Below, one piece after another: positions 52,081-62,402 of a stretch of DNA of 64,000 bases. The stretch's first letter is position 1; the number at the start of each line of letters is the position of its first letter. Origin of the DNA: Nocardioides limicola (lineage in GTDB: Bacteria > Actinomycetota > Actinomycetes > Propionibacteriales > Nocardioidaceae); contig NZ_JAERJA010000001.1 of NCBI RefSeq assembly GCF_016827675.1, positions 709,402 to 773,401 of the forward strand, given 5' to 3'. The notes under the pieces were generated by a model. That model was not told where the DNA came from, did no database searches, and saw only the letters and a program-made list of their open reading frames with translations. Both the position numbers and the translations under genes were made by a program.

Positions 52081-54840
52081 GTGAACCACACACCATCTCA
52101 GAACTCGACGGCGACCCCGTCAGTCATCCACGAGGGTCTGCCCACTCAGCTGCCGGACATCGATCCCGACGAGACCACCGAATGGCTGTCGTCGTTCGAC
52201 GCAATGGTCGATGACCGGGGCCGCGACCGCGCGCGGTACCTGATGCTGCGCCTGCTCGAACGGGCCCGGGAGAAGCAGGTCGGGGTTCCCGCACTGCGGA
52301 GCACCGACTACATCAACTCGATCCCGCCCGAGCGTGAGCCCTGGTTCCCCGGCGACGAGGAGGCCGAGCGTCGGATCCGCGCCTTCATCCGCTGGAACGC
52401 GGCGGTGATGGTCAGCAGCGCGAACCGCAAGGGCCTCGAGGTCGGTGGCCACATCGCCACCTACCAGTCGTCGGCCAGCCTGTACGAGGTCGGCTTCAAC
52501 CACTTCTTCCGGGGCAAGGACCACCCCGGCGGCGGCGACCAGATCTACATCCAGGGCCACGCCTCCCCCGGCATCTACGCCCGCGCCTTCCTCGAGGGCC
52601 GGTTGACCGAGGAGCAGCTCGGCCGTTTCCGCCAGGAGGTTCAGCACGGCGTGGGCGCCGGACTGTCGTCGTACCCGCACCCCCGGCTGATGCCCGACTT
52701 CTGGGAGTTCCCGACGGTCTCGATGGGCCTCACCGGCATCAACTCGATCTACCAGGCCCGCTTCAACCGGTACCTGGCCAATCGCGGCATCAAGGACACC
52801 GCCGACCAGCGCGTGTGGGCGTTCCTCGGTGACGGCGAGATGGCCGAGCCCGAGTCGCTCGGCGCGATCCGGGTCGCCGCCCGCGAGGAGCTCGACAACC
52901 TGGTCTGGGTGATCAACTGCAACCTGCAGCAGCTGGACGGGCCGGTCACCGGCAACGGCAAGATCATCCAGGAGCTGGAGGCGAACTTCCGCGGCGCCGG
53001 CTGGAACGTGATCAAGGTCGTCTGGGGCCGCGAATGGGACGACCTGCTCGCCCGTGACGTCGACGGCGTCCTGGTGAACCGGATGAACAGCACCCCCGAC
53101 GGAGCCTTCCAGACCTACTCGACCGAGTCCGGCTCCTACATCCGTGAGCACTTCTTCGGCAACGACCCCCGGCTGCGCAAGATGGTCGAGCACATGAGCG
53201 ACCCGCAGATCGTGAAGCTGCCACGCGGTGGCCACGACTACCGGAAGGTGTACGCCGCGTTCGACGCGGCCACCAAGCATGCCGGTCAACCGACGGTGAT
53301 CCTGGCCAAGACCATCAAGGGCTGGACCATCGACTCCCTGGAGGGCAAGAACGCCACCCACCAGATGAAGAAGCTCACCCAGGACGACCTGAAGCGGTTC
53401 CGGGACCGGCTCTACCTGCCGATCTCGGACCGCGATCTGGAGAGGTCGTTCAACGAGACCGGCACTGCGCCGTTCTTCCACCCCGGCGAGAACGCCCCCG
53501 AGATCGAGTACATGCTCGAGCGGCGCGCCCAGCTCGGCGGCTCGGTGCCCCGACGGGTGGTCCGGTCCAAGCCGCTCACGCTGCCCGGCGACAAGGTCTA
53601 CGCCGAGCTCAAGAAGGGCGCCGGGAAGAACAAGGTGGCCACCACGATGGCGGTGGTCCGGCTGCTCAAGGAGTGGATGCGCGACTCCGAGATCGGCAAA
53701 CGGATCGTGCCGATCGCCCCGGACGAGTACCGCACCTTCGGCATGGACGCGATGTTCCCGACCGCGAAGGTCTACAACCCGTCGGGCCAGCAGTACGAGG
53801 CCGTCGACCGGAACATGCTGCTGGCGTACAAGGAGTCGGCGCAGGGGCAGATGCTGCACGAGGGCATCAGCGAGGCCGGAGCGATGGGGTCGGCCACCGC
53901 GGCCGGATCGTCGTACGCCACCCACGGCGAGCCGATGATCCCGTTCTACATCTTCTACTCGATGTTCGGCTTCCAGCGCACCGGCGACTCGATCTGGGCG
54001 ATGGCCGACCAACTCGCCCGTGGGTTCCTGATCGGCGCCACCGCCGGACGCACCACGCTGACCGGCGAGGGCCTGCAGCACGCCGACGGTCACTCCCCGC
54101 TGATCGCCGCGACCAACCCGGCAGTCGTGCACTACGACCCCGCGTTCGCGTACGAAGTGGCGCACATCATGGAGTCGGGACTGACCCGGATGTACGGCGA
54201 GAACGCCGAGGACGTGATCTTCTACATCACCGTCTACAACGAGCCGGTCAGCCAGCCGGCCGAGCCCGACGACGTGGACGTGGAGGGGATCCTGCGGGGT
54301 CTGCACAAGGTCTCCACCTCGACCGGGGCCGGCCCGCGGGTGCAGTTGCTCGCCTCCGGGGTCGGCTACCCGTGGATCGCCGAAGCGGCCCAGATCCTCG
54401 CCGACGAGTACGGCGTGGCCGCTGACACCTGGTCGGTGACCTCGTGGAACGAGTTGGCCCGTGACGCGCTCGCCTGCGAGGACGCCGCGCTGGTCAGCGG
54501 CGACCGTACGACGCCGTACGTGACCGCAGCCCTGTCGGGGGCCGAGGGTCCGTTCGTCGCGGTGTCGGACTACATGGGTGCGGTGCCGTTGCAGATCGCG
54601 CGTTGGGTGCCCGGCGACTACCGGGTGCTCGGAGCGGACGGCTTCGGTTTCGCCGACACTCGCCCTGCGGCGCGCCGCTTCTTCCGCATCGACGCAGCCT
54701 CGGTGGTGGTGCAGGCACTGACCGCGCTGGCCGACGCCGGCGAGATCGACGAGTCGGTGGCCCGGGAGGCAGCCGCGAAGTTCCGGATCGACGACCCGAC
54801 GGCCGTCTCCGGTGTCGCTCAGGAGGGCGGCGACGCCTGA
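52081..54840 (+). CDS. aceE: Pyruvate dehydrogenase E1 component
   Basis: 919 residues from GTG 52081; a GTG at 52057 is an alternative that adds eight residues, and neither has a clear RBS, so a leaderless start is possible. The ThDP motif [10 protein letters not shown]...NCN (residues near 270-300) is clear, as are [20 protein letters not shown] and the C-terminal [16 protein letters not shown]. It decarboxylates pyruvate and passes acetyl groups to the E2 of the pyruvate dehydrogenase complex. It matches Mtb AceE in neighbourhood too (ahpE, DUF3052, aceE, fasR, fabD). Confidence 0.95.
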   Translation: MNHTPSQNSTATPSVIHEGLPTQLPDIDPDETTEWLSSFDAMVDDRGRDRARYLMLRLLERAREKQVGVPALRSTDYINSIPPEREPWFPGDEEAERRIRAFIRWNAAVMVSSANRKGLEVGGHIATYQSSASLYEVGFNHFFRGKDHPGGGDQIYIQGHASPGIYARAFLEGRLTEEQLGRFRQEVQHGVGAGLSSYPHPRLMPDFWEFPTVSMGLTGINSIYQARFNRYLANRGIKDTADQRVWAFLGDGEMAEPESLGAIRVAAREELDNLVWVINCNLQQLDGPVTGNGKIIQELEANFRGAGWNVIKVVWGREWDDLLARDVDGVLVNRMNSTPDGAFQTYSTESGSYIREHFFGNDPRLRKMVEHMSDPQIVKLPRGGHDYRKVYAAFDAATKHAGQPTVILAKTIKGWTIDSLEGKNATHQMKKLTQDDLKRFRDRLYLPISDRDLERSFNETGTAPFFHPGENAPEIEYMLERRAQLGGSVPRRVVRSKPLTLPGDKVYAELKKGAGKNKVATTMAVVRLLKEWMRDSEIGKRIVPIAPDEYRTFGMDAMFPTAKVYNPSGQQYEAVDRNMLLAYKESAQGQMLHEGISEAGAMGSATAAGSSYATHGEPMIPFYIFYSMFGFQRTGDSIWAMADQLARGFLIGATAGRTTLTGEGLQHADGHSPLIAATNPAVVHYDPAFAYEVAHIMESGLTRMYGENAEDVIFYITVYNEPVSQPAEPDDVDVEGILRGLHKVSTSTGAGPRVQLLASGVGYPWIAEAAQILADEYGVAADTWSVTSWNELARDALACEDAALVSGDRTTPYVTAALSGAEGPFVAVSDYMGAVPLQIARWVPGDYRVLGADGFGFADTRPAARRFFRIDAASVVVQALTALADAGEIDESVAREAAAKFRIDDPTAVSGVAQEGGDA

Positions 54841-54878
54841 GTGCACGGGATCGCCGGGGCGGTTGCGCCCCGGCGGTC

Positions 54879-55850
54879 TCAGGCCGTGGTCAGTTGCCGC
54901 AGCGGTGCCACCGGCGGCTCGCCGCCGTCGGCCTGGTGCACCCGGATCAGGCTTCCGCGGCGCAGCAGTTGGCGCACCTTGACCTTGCTGTAGCGCGCGG
55001 CCGGGTAGCTGTCCATGAAGTCGCGGACCACATCGGTGAACTCGTCCGGGTGGTCCTTGTGCGGGAAGTGTCCACTTCCGTCGAAGACCTTGGTCTCGGC
55101 CTGGGACGCCAGCGCTCGGGCGGTCTGGATGTGCTTGACCGGCAACACTCGGTCCTGGCTGCCCCAGACGACGAGCAGCGGCATCGTCTCGGTGAGGTAG
55201 GCGCGGTCGCCCATGGTGACGATCTGACCCTGCCAGTCGATCACGGCCCGGACCAGGTGGCGGATCGCGAATCGGGTGCCGCGGTCCTGCCACGAGTCCA
55301 CGATCGAGGCGATCTCGCCGAGGTCATGGGTCCAGGGCGTGTCCAGCAGGGACAGCGCCCGCAGCGCCCCGGTGCTGACGTGCCGCAGACCCGGCTGGGT
55401 GACGACCCGCATCACCGGTTCCCAGCCCGGCGCCTGGATGAGTTTGATCAGCGGGGTCACCTCGGGGCCGAGACCGCCTGGGGCGACCAGGATCATCCGC
55501 TCGGTGCGCTCGGGGAACTGGTAGCCGAACTGCATGGCCACCCCTCCGCCGAAGCTGTGCCCGACGACGGTGCACTTGTCGATGCCCAGCACCGTGAGCA
55601 GATCCCGCATCCCGTTGGCGTAGCCGCCCAGCGTGTAGTCGGCGCGCGGCTTGTCGGAGTCGCCGTGACCCAGCAGGTCCGGGGCGATAACCGTGTAGTG
55701 CTCGGCCAGTTCGCGGATCACCGGGTCCCAGGTGGTGTGGTCACAGGCCAACCCGTGCAGGAGCAGCAACACCGGTCCGGTCCCGGCCTTGACGTAGGCG
55801 CGCCGGTGGCCGTGGATGGTCACGTACTCCAGATCGAACGAGTCGGACAT
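54879..55850 (-). CDS. Alpha/beta hydrolase
   Basis: 323 residues from ATG 55848-55850 with AAGGCGG upstream (a Met seven residues earlier is possible). The nucleophile elbow is GHSFGGG, the Asp is in VWGSQDRVLP and the His in DGSGHFPHKDHP, so the triad is complete. It resembles MhpC/haloperoxidase-type C-C or ester hydrolases; the substrate is unknown. It is convergent with aceE and located downstream of fasR on the same strand. Confidence 0.85.
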   Translation of the reverse strand: MSDSFDLEYVTIHGHRRAYVKAGTGPVLLLLHGLACDHTTWDPVIRELAEHYTVIAPDLLGHGDSDKPRADYTLGGYANGMRDLLTVLGIDKCTVVGHSFGGGVAMQFGYQFPERTERMILVAPGGLGPEVTPLIKLIQAPGWEPVMRVVTQPGLRHVSTGALRALSLLDTPWTHDLGEIASIVDSWQDRGTRFAIRHLVRAVIDWQGQIVTMGDRAYLTETMPLLVVWGSQDRVLPVKHIQTARALASQAETKVFDGSGHFPHKDHPDEFTDVVRDFMDSYPAARYSKVKVRQLLRRGSLIRVHQADGGEPPVAPLRQLTTA

Positions 55851-55934
55851 CGGGCCGCCTTCCGTCAGCAAGGGGGCAACAGTGAACCACGGCAGGGGTC
55901 CCGCGCAAGCGTTTCCCCTTGATTTGAGCCAAAT

Positions 55935-57101
55935 TCAAGGTTCGGTGCGACCGACCACCAGGGCCACCCGGAGCACGAACGCCTCCCGTGGATCGGTGGC
56001 CGAGAGGCCCGTGAGTTCGGCGACCTGCCGGAGCCGGTAGCGCACCGTGTTCGCATGCACGAAGAGCGCCCTGGCACTGCCTTCGATGGAACCTCCGGCC
56101 CCGAAGAAGTTGGTCAATGTCTCCAGCAGCGTGTCCGACTCGGCCACCGGGTGGAACACCTCGGCGAGGAGTCGCTCCCGGGCCGTCTCGTCGCCGCACA
56201 GCACCCGTTCGGGCAACAGGTCGTCGGCGAGCACCGGACGGGGCGCCTCGACCCAGGCGGGCGCTGCCTGCAGCCCCCAGACGGCGTCCAGGGCCGCCTC
56301 GTGGGCGCGGGTCAGGTCCGGAACCGGTCCGCCGGCCACCACCGGGCCCGCTCCGAAGTGCTCGGTCACCTGCTGGGCGACCTTCTCCGCGTCCCGGACG
56401 CCGCCCAGCACCAGCACCAGTCGCTCCCCCTGGACGGCACAGAGCACCTCGAGGTCCAGGTGTCGGGCGTGGTGCCGGATCCCTTCGAAGAGCCCGCCTT
56501 CGGGTCGGTCCACCGGCGCCGAGCCGAGCACCACCACCACCCCTCCGCGCCCTGACCACCCCAGCGCACTGGCCCGCGACAGCAGTGACTGGTCGCTGTC
56601 CGAGCGCATCACCGAGTCCACCACCAGCGCTTCCAGTCGCGCATCCCAGGCGCCGCGCTGCTCCGCGGCGCGGGCGTACACCTCGGCGGTCGCGAAGGCG
56701 ATCTCTCGCGCATACCGCGACAGCGCCGTGTGCACGGCCATCGCGTCGGATGCGGGCACGATCCCGTCCAGGTGCTCCTCGACCACGTCGATGCTCAGTC
56801 GGGCCAGGTCGACGGTCTGATGCAGGGTGATGGTGCCGGTCAGGGTCCGTGGCGCTTCGCCGAAGACCTGCGAGATGACCTCGAGCTCGGTGACCGGCGG
56901 ACCCCCGTCGCGATACCAGTCCGAGAAGCCCCGCAGACCCGACTGGACGATCAGCGAGACCCACGATCGTTCCTCGGCGCTGAGTCCGCTGAACCACGGC
57001 ATGTCGCGCGCCATCCGGGCGGTCGCGGCCGTGCTCAGCGAGCCCACCGCGCGCAGCAACAGATCGGCCACCCGGTCGGGCCCTGCTGGGTCGTCGTTCA
57101 C
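55935..57101 (-). CDS. fasR: PucR-type regulator of fatty acid synthesis, FasR-like
   Basis: 388 residues from GTG 57099-57101. The C-terminal helix-turn-helix (GSARALFVHANTVRYRLRQVAELTG) is the PucR/CdaR type, preceded by a GGDEF-like central domain (HLDLEVLCAVQGERLVLVLGGV). In Streptomyces, FasR of this class activates the fabD-fabH-acpP-fabF operon that lies directly divergent here. It likely senses an acyl or malonyl intermediate. Equivalent of Mtb Rv2242. Confidence 0.88.
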   Translation of the reverse strand: MNDDPAGPDRVADLLLRAVGSLSTAATARMARDMPWFSGLSAEERSWVSLIVQSGLRGFSDWYRDGGPPVTELEVISQVFGEAPRTLTGTITLHQTVDLARLSIDVVEEHLDGIVPASDAMAVHTALSRYAREIAFATAEVYARAAEQRGAWDARLEALVVDSVMRSDSDQSLLSRASALGWSGRGGVVVVLGSAPVDRPEGGLFEGIRHHARHLDLEVLCAVQGERLVLVLGGVRDAEKVAQQVTEHFGAGPVVAGGPVPDLTRAHEAALDAVWGLQAAPAWVEAPRPVLADDLLPERVLCGDETARERLLAEVFHPVAESDTLLETLTNFFGAGGSIEGSARALFVHANTVRYRLRQVAELTGLSATDPREAFVLRVALVVGRTEP

Positions 57102-57162
57102 GCGGTTCAGGCTAGGCCATCTGCCCCGGATCCGGAGCACCGGACGCGGTGGATCTTTGTAG

Positions 57163-57180
57163 GGTTCTCACAGAGAAACC
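57163..57180. promoter_or_regulatory. Imperfect palindrome in the fasR-fabD spacer
   Basis: GGTTCTC (57163-57169), ACA, then GAGAAACC (57173-57180) form an inverted repeat with one extra base in the right arm. It is 62 bp before the fabD ATG in the 140-bp divergent spacer and is a candidate FasR site. No published FasR consensus is asserted. Confidence 0.5.
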
Positions 57181-57241
57181 GACCGGTAGTGGTGAGCACC
57201 GCAGGAGCGACACCTTGACCCGACAGGGCACAGTTGGTGAC

Positions 57242-58219
57242 ATGCTGATCGTCGTCGCTCCGGGGCAAGGCTCCCAGACTCCGGGCTTCGTCGCGCCCTG
57301 GCTCGAGGACCCGACGTTCGCCACCCGCTTCGAGTGGCTCTCCAGCGTGGCCGGGATCGACCTGACCCACGCCGGCACCAAGGCCGACGCCGACGAGATC
57401 CGCGCCACCGACATCGCTCAACCGCTGCTGGTGGCCACCGGCCTGGTGGCGGCCCTGGCCCTCTTCCCGCGGCCGTCCGAGGCGTTCGGGCAGGTCGGCG
57501 CGGTCGCCGGTCACAGCGTCGGGGAGCTCGCCGCCGCCGCCGGCGCCGGCGCGATCACGGCCGAGCAGGCGATGGTGCTGGTCCGCGAGCGTGGCCGGGC
57601 GATGGCCCAGGCCTCGGCCGCTGCCGACACCTCGATGACCGCCGTACTCGGTGGCGACCGGGAGGCCGTGCTCGCCTCGCTGGCCGCGTTCGGGCTGACT
57701 CCCGCCAACGACAACGGCCCCGGCCAGATCGTGGCTGCGGGCACCATCGAGCAGTTGGCGGCCTTCGCCGCCGACCCGCCGGCCGGGGCACGACTTCGCC
57801 CCCTCCAGGTCGCCGGTGCCTTCCACACCACCCACATGCAGAGCGCTGTCGCGCACGTCGCCGCACTGGCTGCCGCCGTGTCCACCCACACCCCCCGCAC
57901 CCGGTTCATCTCCAACCGTGACGGCCAGGTCGTCACCGACGGCGCCGAGGTGCTGGACCGGATCGTCGGCCAGATCGCCGGGCCGGTCCGCTGGGACCTC
58001 TGCCTGGCCTCGATGCGTGACCTGGGCGTCACCGGCCTCTTGGAGTTGCCACCGGCCGGCACCCTGACCGGGATCGCGAAGCGCTACTTCCGCGGTGCCG
58101 AGCAGCCGGTGGAGACGTTCTCCCTGAACACCCCCGACCAACTCGACGAGGCCCGCGAGTTCGTGGCCCGGCACGCCGCGCCGGCCGCCGCACGGCGCGA
58201 GTCCGAGGTGGTGGCGTGA
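57242..58219 (+). CDS. fabD: Malonyl-CoA:ACP transacylase
   Basis: 325 residues. Active-site S92 lies in AGHSVGELAAA, R in LVRERGRAMA and H in GAFHTTHMQ. It charges ACP with malonate for FAS-II. First gene of the operon; its stop overlaps the fabH GTG by 4 bp. Its promoter is probably the target of the divergent FasR. Confidence 0.94.
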   Translation: MLIVVAPGQGSQTPGFVAPWLEDPTFATRFEWLSSVAGIDLTHAGTKADADEIRATDIAQPLLVATGLVAALALFPRPSEAFGQVGAVAGHSVGELAAAAGAGAITAEQAMVLVRERGRAMAQASAAADTSMTAVLGGDREAVLASLAAFGLTPANDNGPGQIVAAGTIEQLAAFAADPPAGARLRPLQVAGAFHTTHMQSAVAHVAALAAAVSTHTPRTRFISNRDGQVVTDGAEVLDRIVGQIAGPVRWDLCLASMRDLGVTGLLELPPAGTLTGIAKRYFRGAEQPVETFSLNTPDQLDEAREFVARHAAPAAARRESEVVA

Positions 58220-59220
58220 GCGCCCGGCTCGCCACCGTCTCCGGCGCCGAGTACGCCGGGATCCTCGGAGTCGGCTCCTACCGACCCACCCGACTGGTCC
58301 CCAACGCCGAACTAGTCGACGCCATCGACTCCAGCGACGAGTGGATCCAGCAACGCTCAGGCATCCGCACCCGCCGCTGGGCCGGCGACGACGAGACCGT
58401 GGTCAGCATGGGCGTCGCCGCCGCCCAACGTGCCCTGGAGCACGCCGGCGTCGACGCCGCTCAGGTCGACTGCGTGCTGGTCGCCACCATCAGTCATTTG
58501 ATGCAGACGCCGGCCGCCGCGCCCCTGATCGCGCACCAACTGGGCACCGAGCAGGCCGCCGCCTTCGATGTCTCCGCCGCCTGCGCCGGCTTCTGCTACG
58601 GGATGGCGCTGGCCTCGGACATGGTGCGGGCCGGCTCTGCCCGGCACGTGCTGGTGATCGGCAGCGAGAAACTCATCGACATCACCGACCTCACCGACCG
58701 GTCCACGGCATTCATCTTCGCCGACGGCGCCGGCGCAGTGCTCGTCGGCCCGACCGACACGCCCGGCATCGGCCCGGTGGTCTGGGGTTCGGACGGTGAG
58801 CAGGACGAGTTGATCACCCAGCGTGAGAACTGGAAGTCGGTGATCGCCGACCCCGACCCGCAGATGCCGCATCTGGTGATGCAGGGCAACGCCGTGTTCC
58901 GCTGGGCCGCCTTCACCATGGCCAAGGTCGCCAGCCAGGCGCTGGAACAGGCCGGGCTCACCGTCGACGACCTGGACGCCTTCGTGCCGCACCAAGCGAA
59001 CATGCGCATCACCGACGCAATGGCTCGCGCCATGAAGCTTCCCGACCGGGTGACCATCGCCCGTGACATCGCCGAGCAGGGCAACACCTCGGCAGCCTCG
59101 ATCCCCCTGGCTCTCGACCGCTTGGTCGCCGAGGGCCAGGTGAGCAGCGGCGACACCGCCCTGCTCGTCGCGTTCGGTGCCGGTCTGGCGTACGCCGCTC
59201 AGGTCGTCACCGTCCCGTGA
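58216..59220 (+). CDS. fabH: Beta-ketoacyl-ACP synthase III
   Basis: 334 residues from GTG 58216. Active C123 in VSAACAGFCYG, His in VPHQANMRI, and Asn in EQGNTSAAS are all present. It condenses acyl-CoA with malonyl-ACP to start fatty acid synthesis. The gene is followed after 43 bp by acpP. No oddities. Confidence 0.95.
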   Translation: MSARLATVSGAEYAGILGVGSYRPTRLVPNAELVDAIDSSDEWIQQRSGIRTRRWAGDDETVVSMGVAAAQRALEHAGVDAAQVDCVLVATISHLMQTPAAAPLIAHQLGTEQAAAFDVSAACAGFCYGMALASDMVRAGSARHVLVIGSEKLIDITDLTDRSTAFIFADGAGAVLVGPTDTPGIGPVVWGSDGEQDELITQRENWKSVIADPDPQMPHLVMQGNAVFRWAAFTMAKVASQALEQAGLTVDDLDAFVPHQANMRITDAMARAMKLPDRVTIARDIAEQGNTSAASIPLALDRLVAEGQVSSGDTALLVAFGAGLAYAAQVVTVP

Positions 59221-59263
59221 ACCCGCACACCTCCAGCTCACCCACACCCATGAGGAGAACACC

Positions 59264-59521
59264 ATGACCAGCACCGCACCCGCATCCGAGGACGTCCGCG
59301 CCGCCCTGGCCGACATCGTCAACGAGGTCGCCGGCATCCCCGTCGAGGACGTCCAGCTCGACAAGGCCTTCATCGACGACCTCGACGTCGACTCGCTGTC
59401 GATGGTCGAGGTGGTGGTGGCCGCCGAGGAGAAGTTCGGCGTCACCATCCCCGACGACGAGGTCAAGAACCTGACCACCGTGGGCGACGCCGTCGCCTTC
59501 ATCATCAACGCCAAGGGCTGA
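59264..59521 (+). CDS. acpP: Acyl carrier protein
   Basis: 85 residues from ATG 59264, with GAGGAGA upstream (59252-59258). The phosphopantetheine-attachment Ser is S44 in DLDVDSLSMVE. The chain is acidic and helical as in all ACPs. It starts 43 bp after fabH and ends 2 bp before the fabF start. It carries growing acyl chains in FAS-II. Confidence 0.95.
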   Translation: MTSTAPASEDVRAALADIVNEVAGIPVEDVQLDKAFIDDLDVDSLSMVEVVVAAEEKFGVTIPDDEVKNLTTVGDAVAFIINAKG

Positions 59522-59523
59522 GC

Positions 59524-60777
59524 ATGGTCACCACTCGTCGCGTCCTGGTCACCGGTCTCGGTGCCACTTCGCCGCTCGGTGGCGACGTGGCATCGACGTG
59601 GCAGGGCCTGCTCGACGGCCGCTCCGGTGTCACCCAGCTGACCGACGAGTGGGCGGAGGGCCTGGAGACCCGGATCGCCGGCACTGTCGCGGTCGAACCC
59701 ACCGAGCAGCTGGAGCGGGTCCGGGCCAGGCGCCTGGACCGCTCCGGCCAGTTCGCGGTGGTGGCCGCCAACGAGGCCTGGGCCGATGCCGGACTCGCCG
59801 TGGAAGCGGGCGCCGACCCGCTCGTCGACACCGAACGGCTCGCCGTCGCGATGGCGTCGGGCATCGGCGGAGTCACCACGCTCCTCAGCAACTACGACGC
59901 GCTGCTCCAGAAGGGCCCGCGGCGCGTCTCGCCGCTGTCCATCCCGATGCTGATGCCGAACGGCCCCGCTGCCGCGGTCGGCCTCACCATCGGCGCCCGC
60001 GCCGGCGTACACACACCCGTGTCTGCCTGCGCCTCAGGCAACGAGTCGATCGCCCTCGGCATCGACCTGATCCGGCTGGGTCGGGCTGACGTGGTGGTGG
60101 TCGGTGGCACCGAGGCCGCCATCCATGCGCTGCCGCTGGCCGCGTTCAGCCGGATGATGGCGTTGTCCAAGCGCAACGACGACCCGGCCGCCGCGTCCCG
60201 CCCCTGGGATGCCGGCCGGGACGGCTTCGTGATGGGCGAGGGCGGTGCCGCCCTGGTGCTGGAGTCCGAGGAGCACGCTCGTGCCCGCGGTGCGAAGGTG
60301 TACGCCGAGGCCGCTGGCGCGGCGATCACCGCCGACTCGCACGACATCGCCCAGCCCGATCCCGAGGGACTCGGTGCGACCCGGGCGATGCGCCGGGCGT
60401 TGGTCGAGGGTGGTCTCACTCCGGCCGACATCGTGCACATCAACGCGCACGCCACCTCGACCCCGCAGGGGGATGTGGCCGAGGCCAGGGCGATCCGACA
60501 GGCCCTCGAGTCAGCGGTCGATCGCGTGGTGGTGACCTCGACGAAGTCGATGACCGGCCACCTGCTCGGAGCCGCTGGTGCGCTGGAGTCAGTGGCCACC
60601 GTGCTGGCGCTGCATCACCGCAAGGTCCCGCCGACGATCAACCTGGACGACCCCGAGGACGTCGGTCTGGACCTCGCCGACAAGGTGCGCGACCTGCCGG
60701 CCGGCGATGCTGCCGCGCTGAACAACTCGTTCGGCTTCGGCGGCCACAACGTGGCGATCGCCTTCCGCACGGTCTGA
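59524..60777 (+). CDS. fabF: Beta-ketoacyl-ACP synthase II
   Basis: 417 residues. C169 lies in PVSACASGNES, and the two catalytic His are in INAHATSTPQGD and KSMTGHLLGAAG. It elongates acyl-ACP. A single fabF (no kasB duplicate) is unlike mycobacteria and fits Streptomyces- or Nocardioides-type lineages. It is the final gene of the fabD-fabH-acpP-fabF operon. Confidence 0.95.
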   Translation: MVTTRRVLVTGLGATSPLGGDVASTWQGLLDGRSGVTQLTDEWAEGLETRIAGTVAVEPTEQLERVRARRLDRSGQFAVVAANEAWADAGLAVEAGADPLVDTERLAVAMASGIGGVTTLLSNYDALLQKGPRRVSPLSIPMLMPNGPAAAVGLTIGARAGVHTPVSACASGNESIALGIDLIRLGRADVVVVGGTEAAIHALPLAAFSRMMALSKRNDDPAAASRPWDAGRDGFVMGEGGAALVLESEEHARARGAKVYAEAAGAAITADSHDIAQPDPEGLGATRAMRRALVEGGLTPADIVHINAHATSTPQGDVAEARAIRQALESAVDRVVVTSTKSMTGHLLGAAGALESVATVLALHHRKVPPTINLDDPEDVGLDLADKVRDLPAGDAAALNNSFGFGGHNVAIAFRTV

Positions 60778-60784
60778 GCGCGTC

Positions 60785-61303
60785 TCAGACGACCTGGTGC
60801 AGCCAGCGCACCGGTGCGCCCTCGCCGGCGTACCGGAACGTCTCCAGTTCGTCGTCCCAGGGCTTGCCGAGCAGTTTGTCGATGGCGGTCATCAGGTCGT
60901 CGCCGCCCAGTGAGGCCTTGACCACGGTGGCCTTGAGTCGGTCCTCGGGGATCATGATGTCGCCGTGCAGCCCGGTGACGGCGTGGAAGACGCCCAGGTC
61001 AGGGGTGTAGGAGAAGCGCTCCCCCTCGGAGCTGGCCGTGGGCTCCTCGGTGATCTCGAAGCGCAGGTGGTTCCAGCCGCGCAGCGCGGACGCGACGGCC
61101 GCGGCGGTGCCGACCGACCCGGTCCAGGACAACTCGGCACGGTAGGTGCCGGGCTGTGCCGGTTGCGGGATCCACTCCAGGTTCACGGCAGCGCCGAGGA
61201 CCCCACCGACTGCCCATTCGACGTGGGGGCACAACGCGGACGGCGCGGAGTGGACGTAGAGCAGTCCCCTCGTGGCCGTGGTGCTGGTTGCAGGTGCGGT
61301 CAC
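60785..61303 (-). CDS. DUF3145 protein
   Basis: 172 residues. The sequence GLLYVHSAPSALCPHVEWAVGGVLG and LEWIPQPAQPGTYRAELSWTG match the actinobacterial DUF3145 family, which commonly follows fabF. No catalytic residues are recognisable. It is convergent to fabF with 7 bp between. Function unknown, possibly related to fatty acid synthesis because of conserved location. Confidence 0.85.
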   Translation of the reverse strand: MTAPATSTTATRGLLYVHSAPSALCPHVEWAVGGVLGAAVNLEWIPQPAQPGTYRAELSWTGSVGTAAAVASALRGWNHLRFEITEEPTASSEGERFSYTPDLGVFHAVTGLHGDIMIPEDRLKATVVKASLGGDDLMTAIDKLLGKPWDDELETFRYAGEGAPVRWLHQVV

Positions 61304-61435
61304 CGGGTTCCTCCTTCATCTTCGGCAGGTTCGCCTTCCCCAGCGACCATGCGATGTCGGAGTCATCCAGTGATGTACAACGTGCAGTAGTGAAGTTGTG
61401 AGTCCATTGTGGCCCATGAAGCCACCTGAGACCAG

Positions 61436-62377
61436 TCAGACTTGCCCGGTGGGGCGGGATTCTTCGATCGGTCTCAGCGGCGTGACCCCGAGCTCCATCA
61501 CCGTGCCGAGCACTTCACGCGGGATGCCGAGGCCACCGAGGTGGCTCTCCCCCGCGATCACCTTGAACCGGGCATTGGGCAGCAACGAGATCATGTGTTG
61601 TCCGTGGCTGAACGGGACGATGTGGTCATCGTCGCCGTGCCACCAGCACACCGGCTGGGAGATGTCGGCGACCCGGAAGCCCCAGTCCCGGGTGAACAGC
61701 ACCAGGTCGTTGAGGGGGGCCGAGGTCTGGAAGCGACTGCCGTTGAGCAGGTCGTCGAGGAACATCGCCTTGAACTCGGGACGGCCGAGCAGCTTCTTGT
61801 CACCCGCAGGCTGGAAGGCGGCGTACGTGTCGATCGCCGGGCCCGCCAACGGCTTGATCACTCGGATGGTGTTGGTCAGCGCGATCCCCAACGGCACACG
61901 CGCGATCGACAACGCCGGAGCCAGCCGCACCGCCAGATTGATCGGTCCGCCGGCCGCCGCCTCGGGGCCTCGGGTAGGGGCCACGCCACCGAGCACACCG
62001 ACGGAGACGACCCGGTCCGGAAGCATCGCGGCCGCGGCGAGCGCGTAGGGGCCGCCGCCGGAGAGTCCCACCATCCGCAGGGCGCCCAGGCCCAGGGTGT
62101 CGGAGAGGATCTCCAGATCCGCAGCCCAGTCCGCAAGGACCGGGTAGAGGTGCGACGTCGACGAGCCGATGCCCGGCCGGTCGATGCCGATCAGCCGGAT
62201 GCCGTGCGCCTCGGCGTACGCCCTCGCCTCCAGGGGGATCTGTCGACGCGCCCCCGGGGTGCCGTGCATCCACACCACCGCCTCACCGTGCGGGGAGCCG
62301 TACTCGGCGAAACTGAGGCGGCGATCGCCACGGACTGCGACAGTCCCTTCGAGTGCTGGGCGCTTCGGTGTCGTCAT
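61436..62377 (-). CDS. Alpha/beta hydrolase
   Basis: 313 residues from ATG 62375-62377. It has GLSGGGPYALAAAA as nucleophile elbow (Ser), WWHGDDDHIVPF (Asp) and AGESHLGG (His), so an intact triad in the epoxide hydrolase/haloperoxidase-like group. The N-terminal RLSFAEYGSPHGEAVVWMHGTPGAR is typical. Substrate unknown. It is divergent from the small membrane protein gene at 62403. Confidence 0.85.
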   Translation of the reverse strand: MTTPKRPALEGTVAVRGDRRLSFAEYGSPHGEAVVWMHGTPGARRQIPLEARAYAEAHGIRLIGIDRPGIGSSTSHLYPVLADWAADLEILSDTLGLGALRMVGLSGGGPYALAAAAMLPDRVVSVGVLGGVAPTRGPEAAAGGPINLAVRLAPALSIARVPLGIALTNTIRVIKPLAGPAIDTYAAFQPAGDKKLLGRPEFKAMFLDDLLNGSRFQTSAPLNDLVLFTRDWGFRVADISQPVCWWHGDDDHIVPFSHGQHMISLLPNARFKVIAGESHLGGLGIPREVLGTVMELGVTPLRPIEESRPTGQV

Positions 62378-62402
62378 GGCGAAAGTCTGGCACGATTCGG
62401 CC

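Noticed and set aside
52120..55293. A 1057-codon minus-strand open frame opposite aceE
   Set aside because: Antisense shadow of aceE and the neighbouring hydrolase; composition is Val/Leu/Gly/Arg with no conserved motif, and aceE is clearly real.
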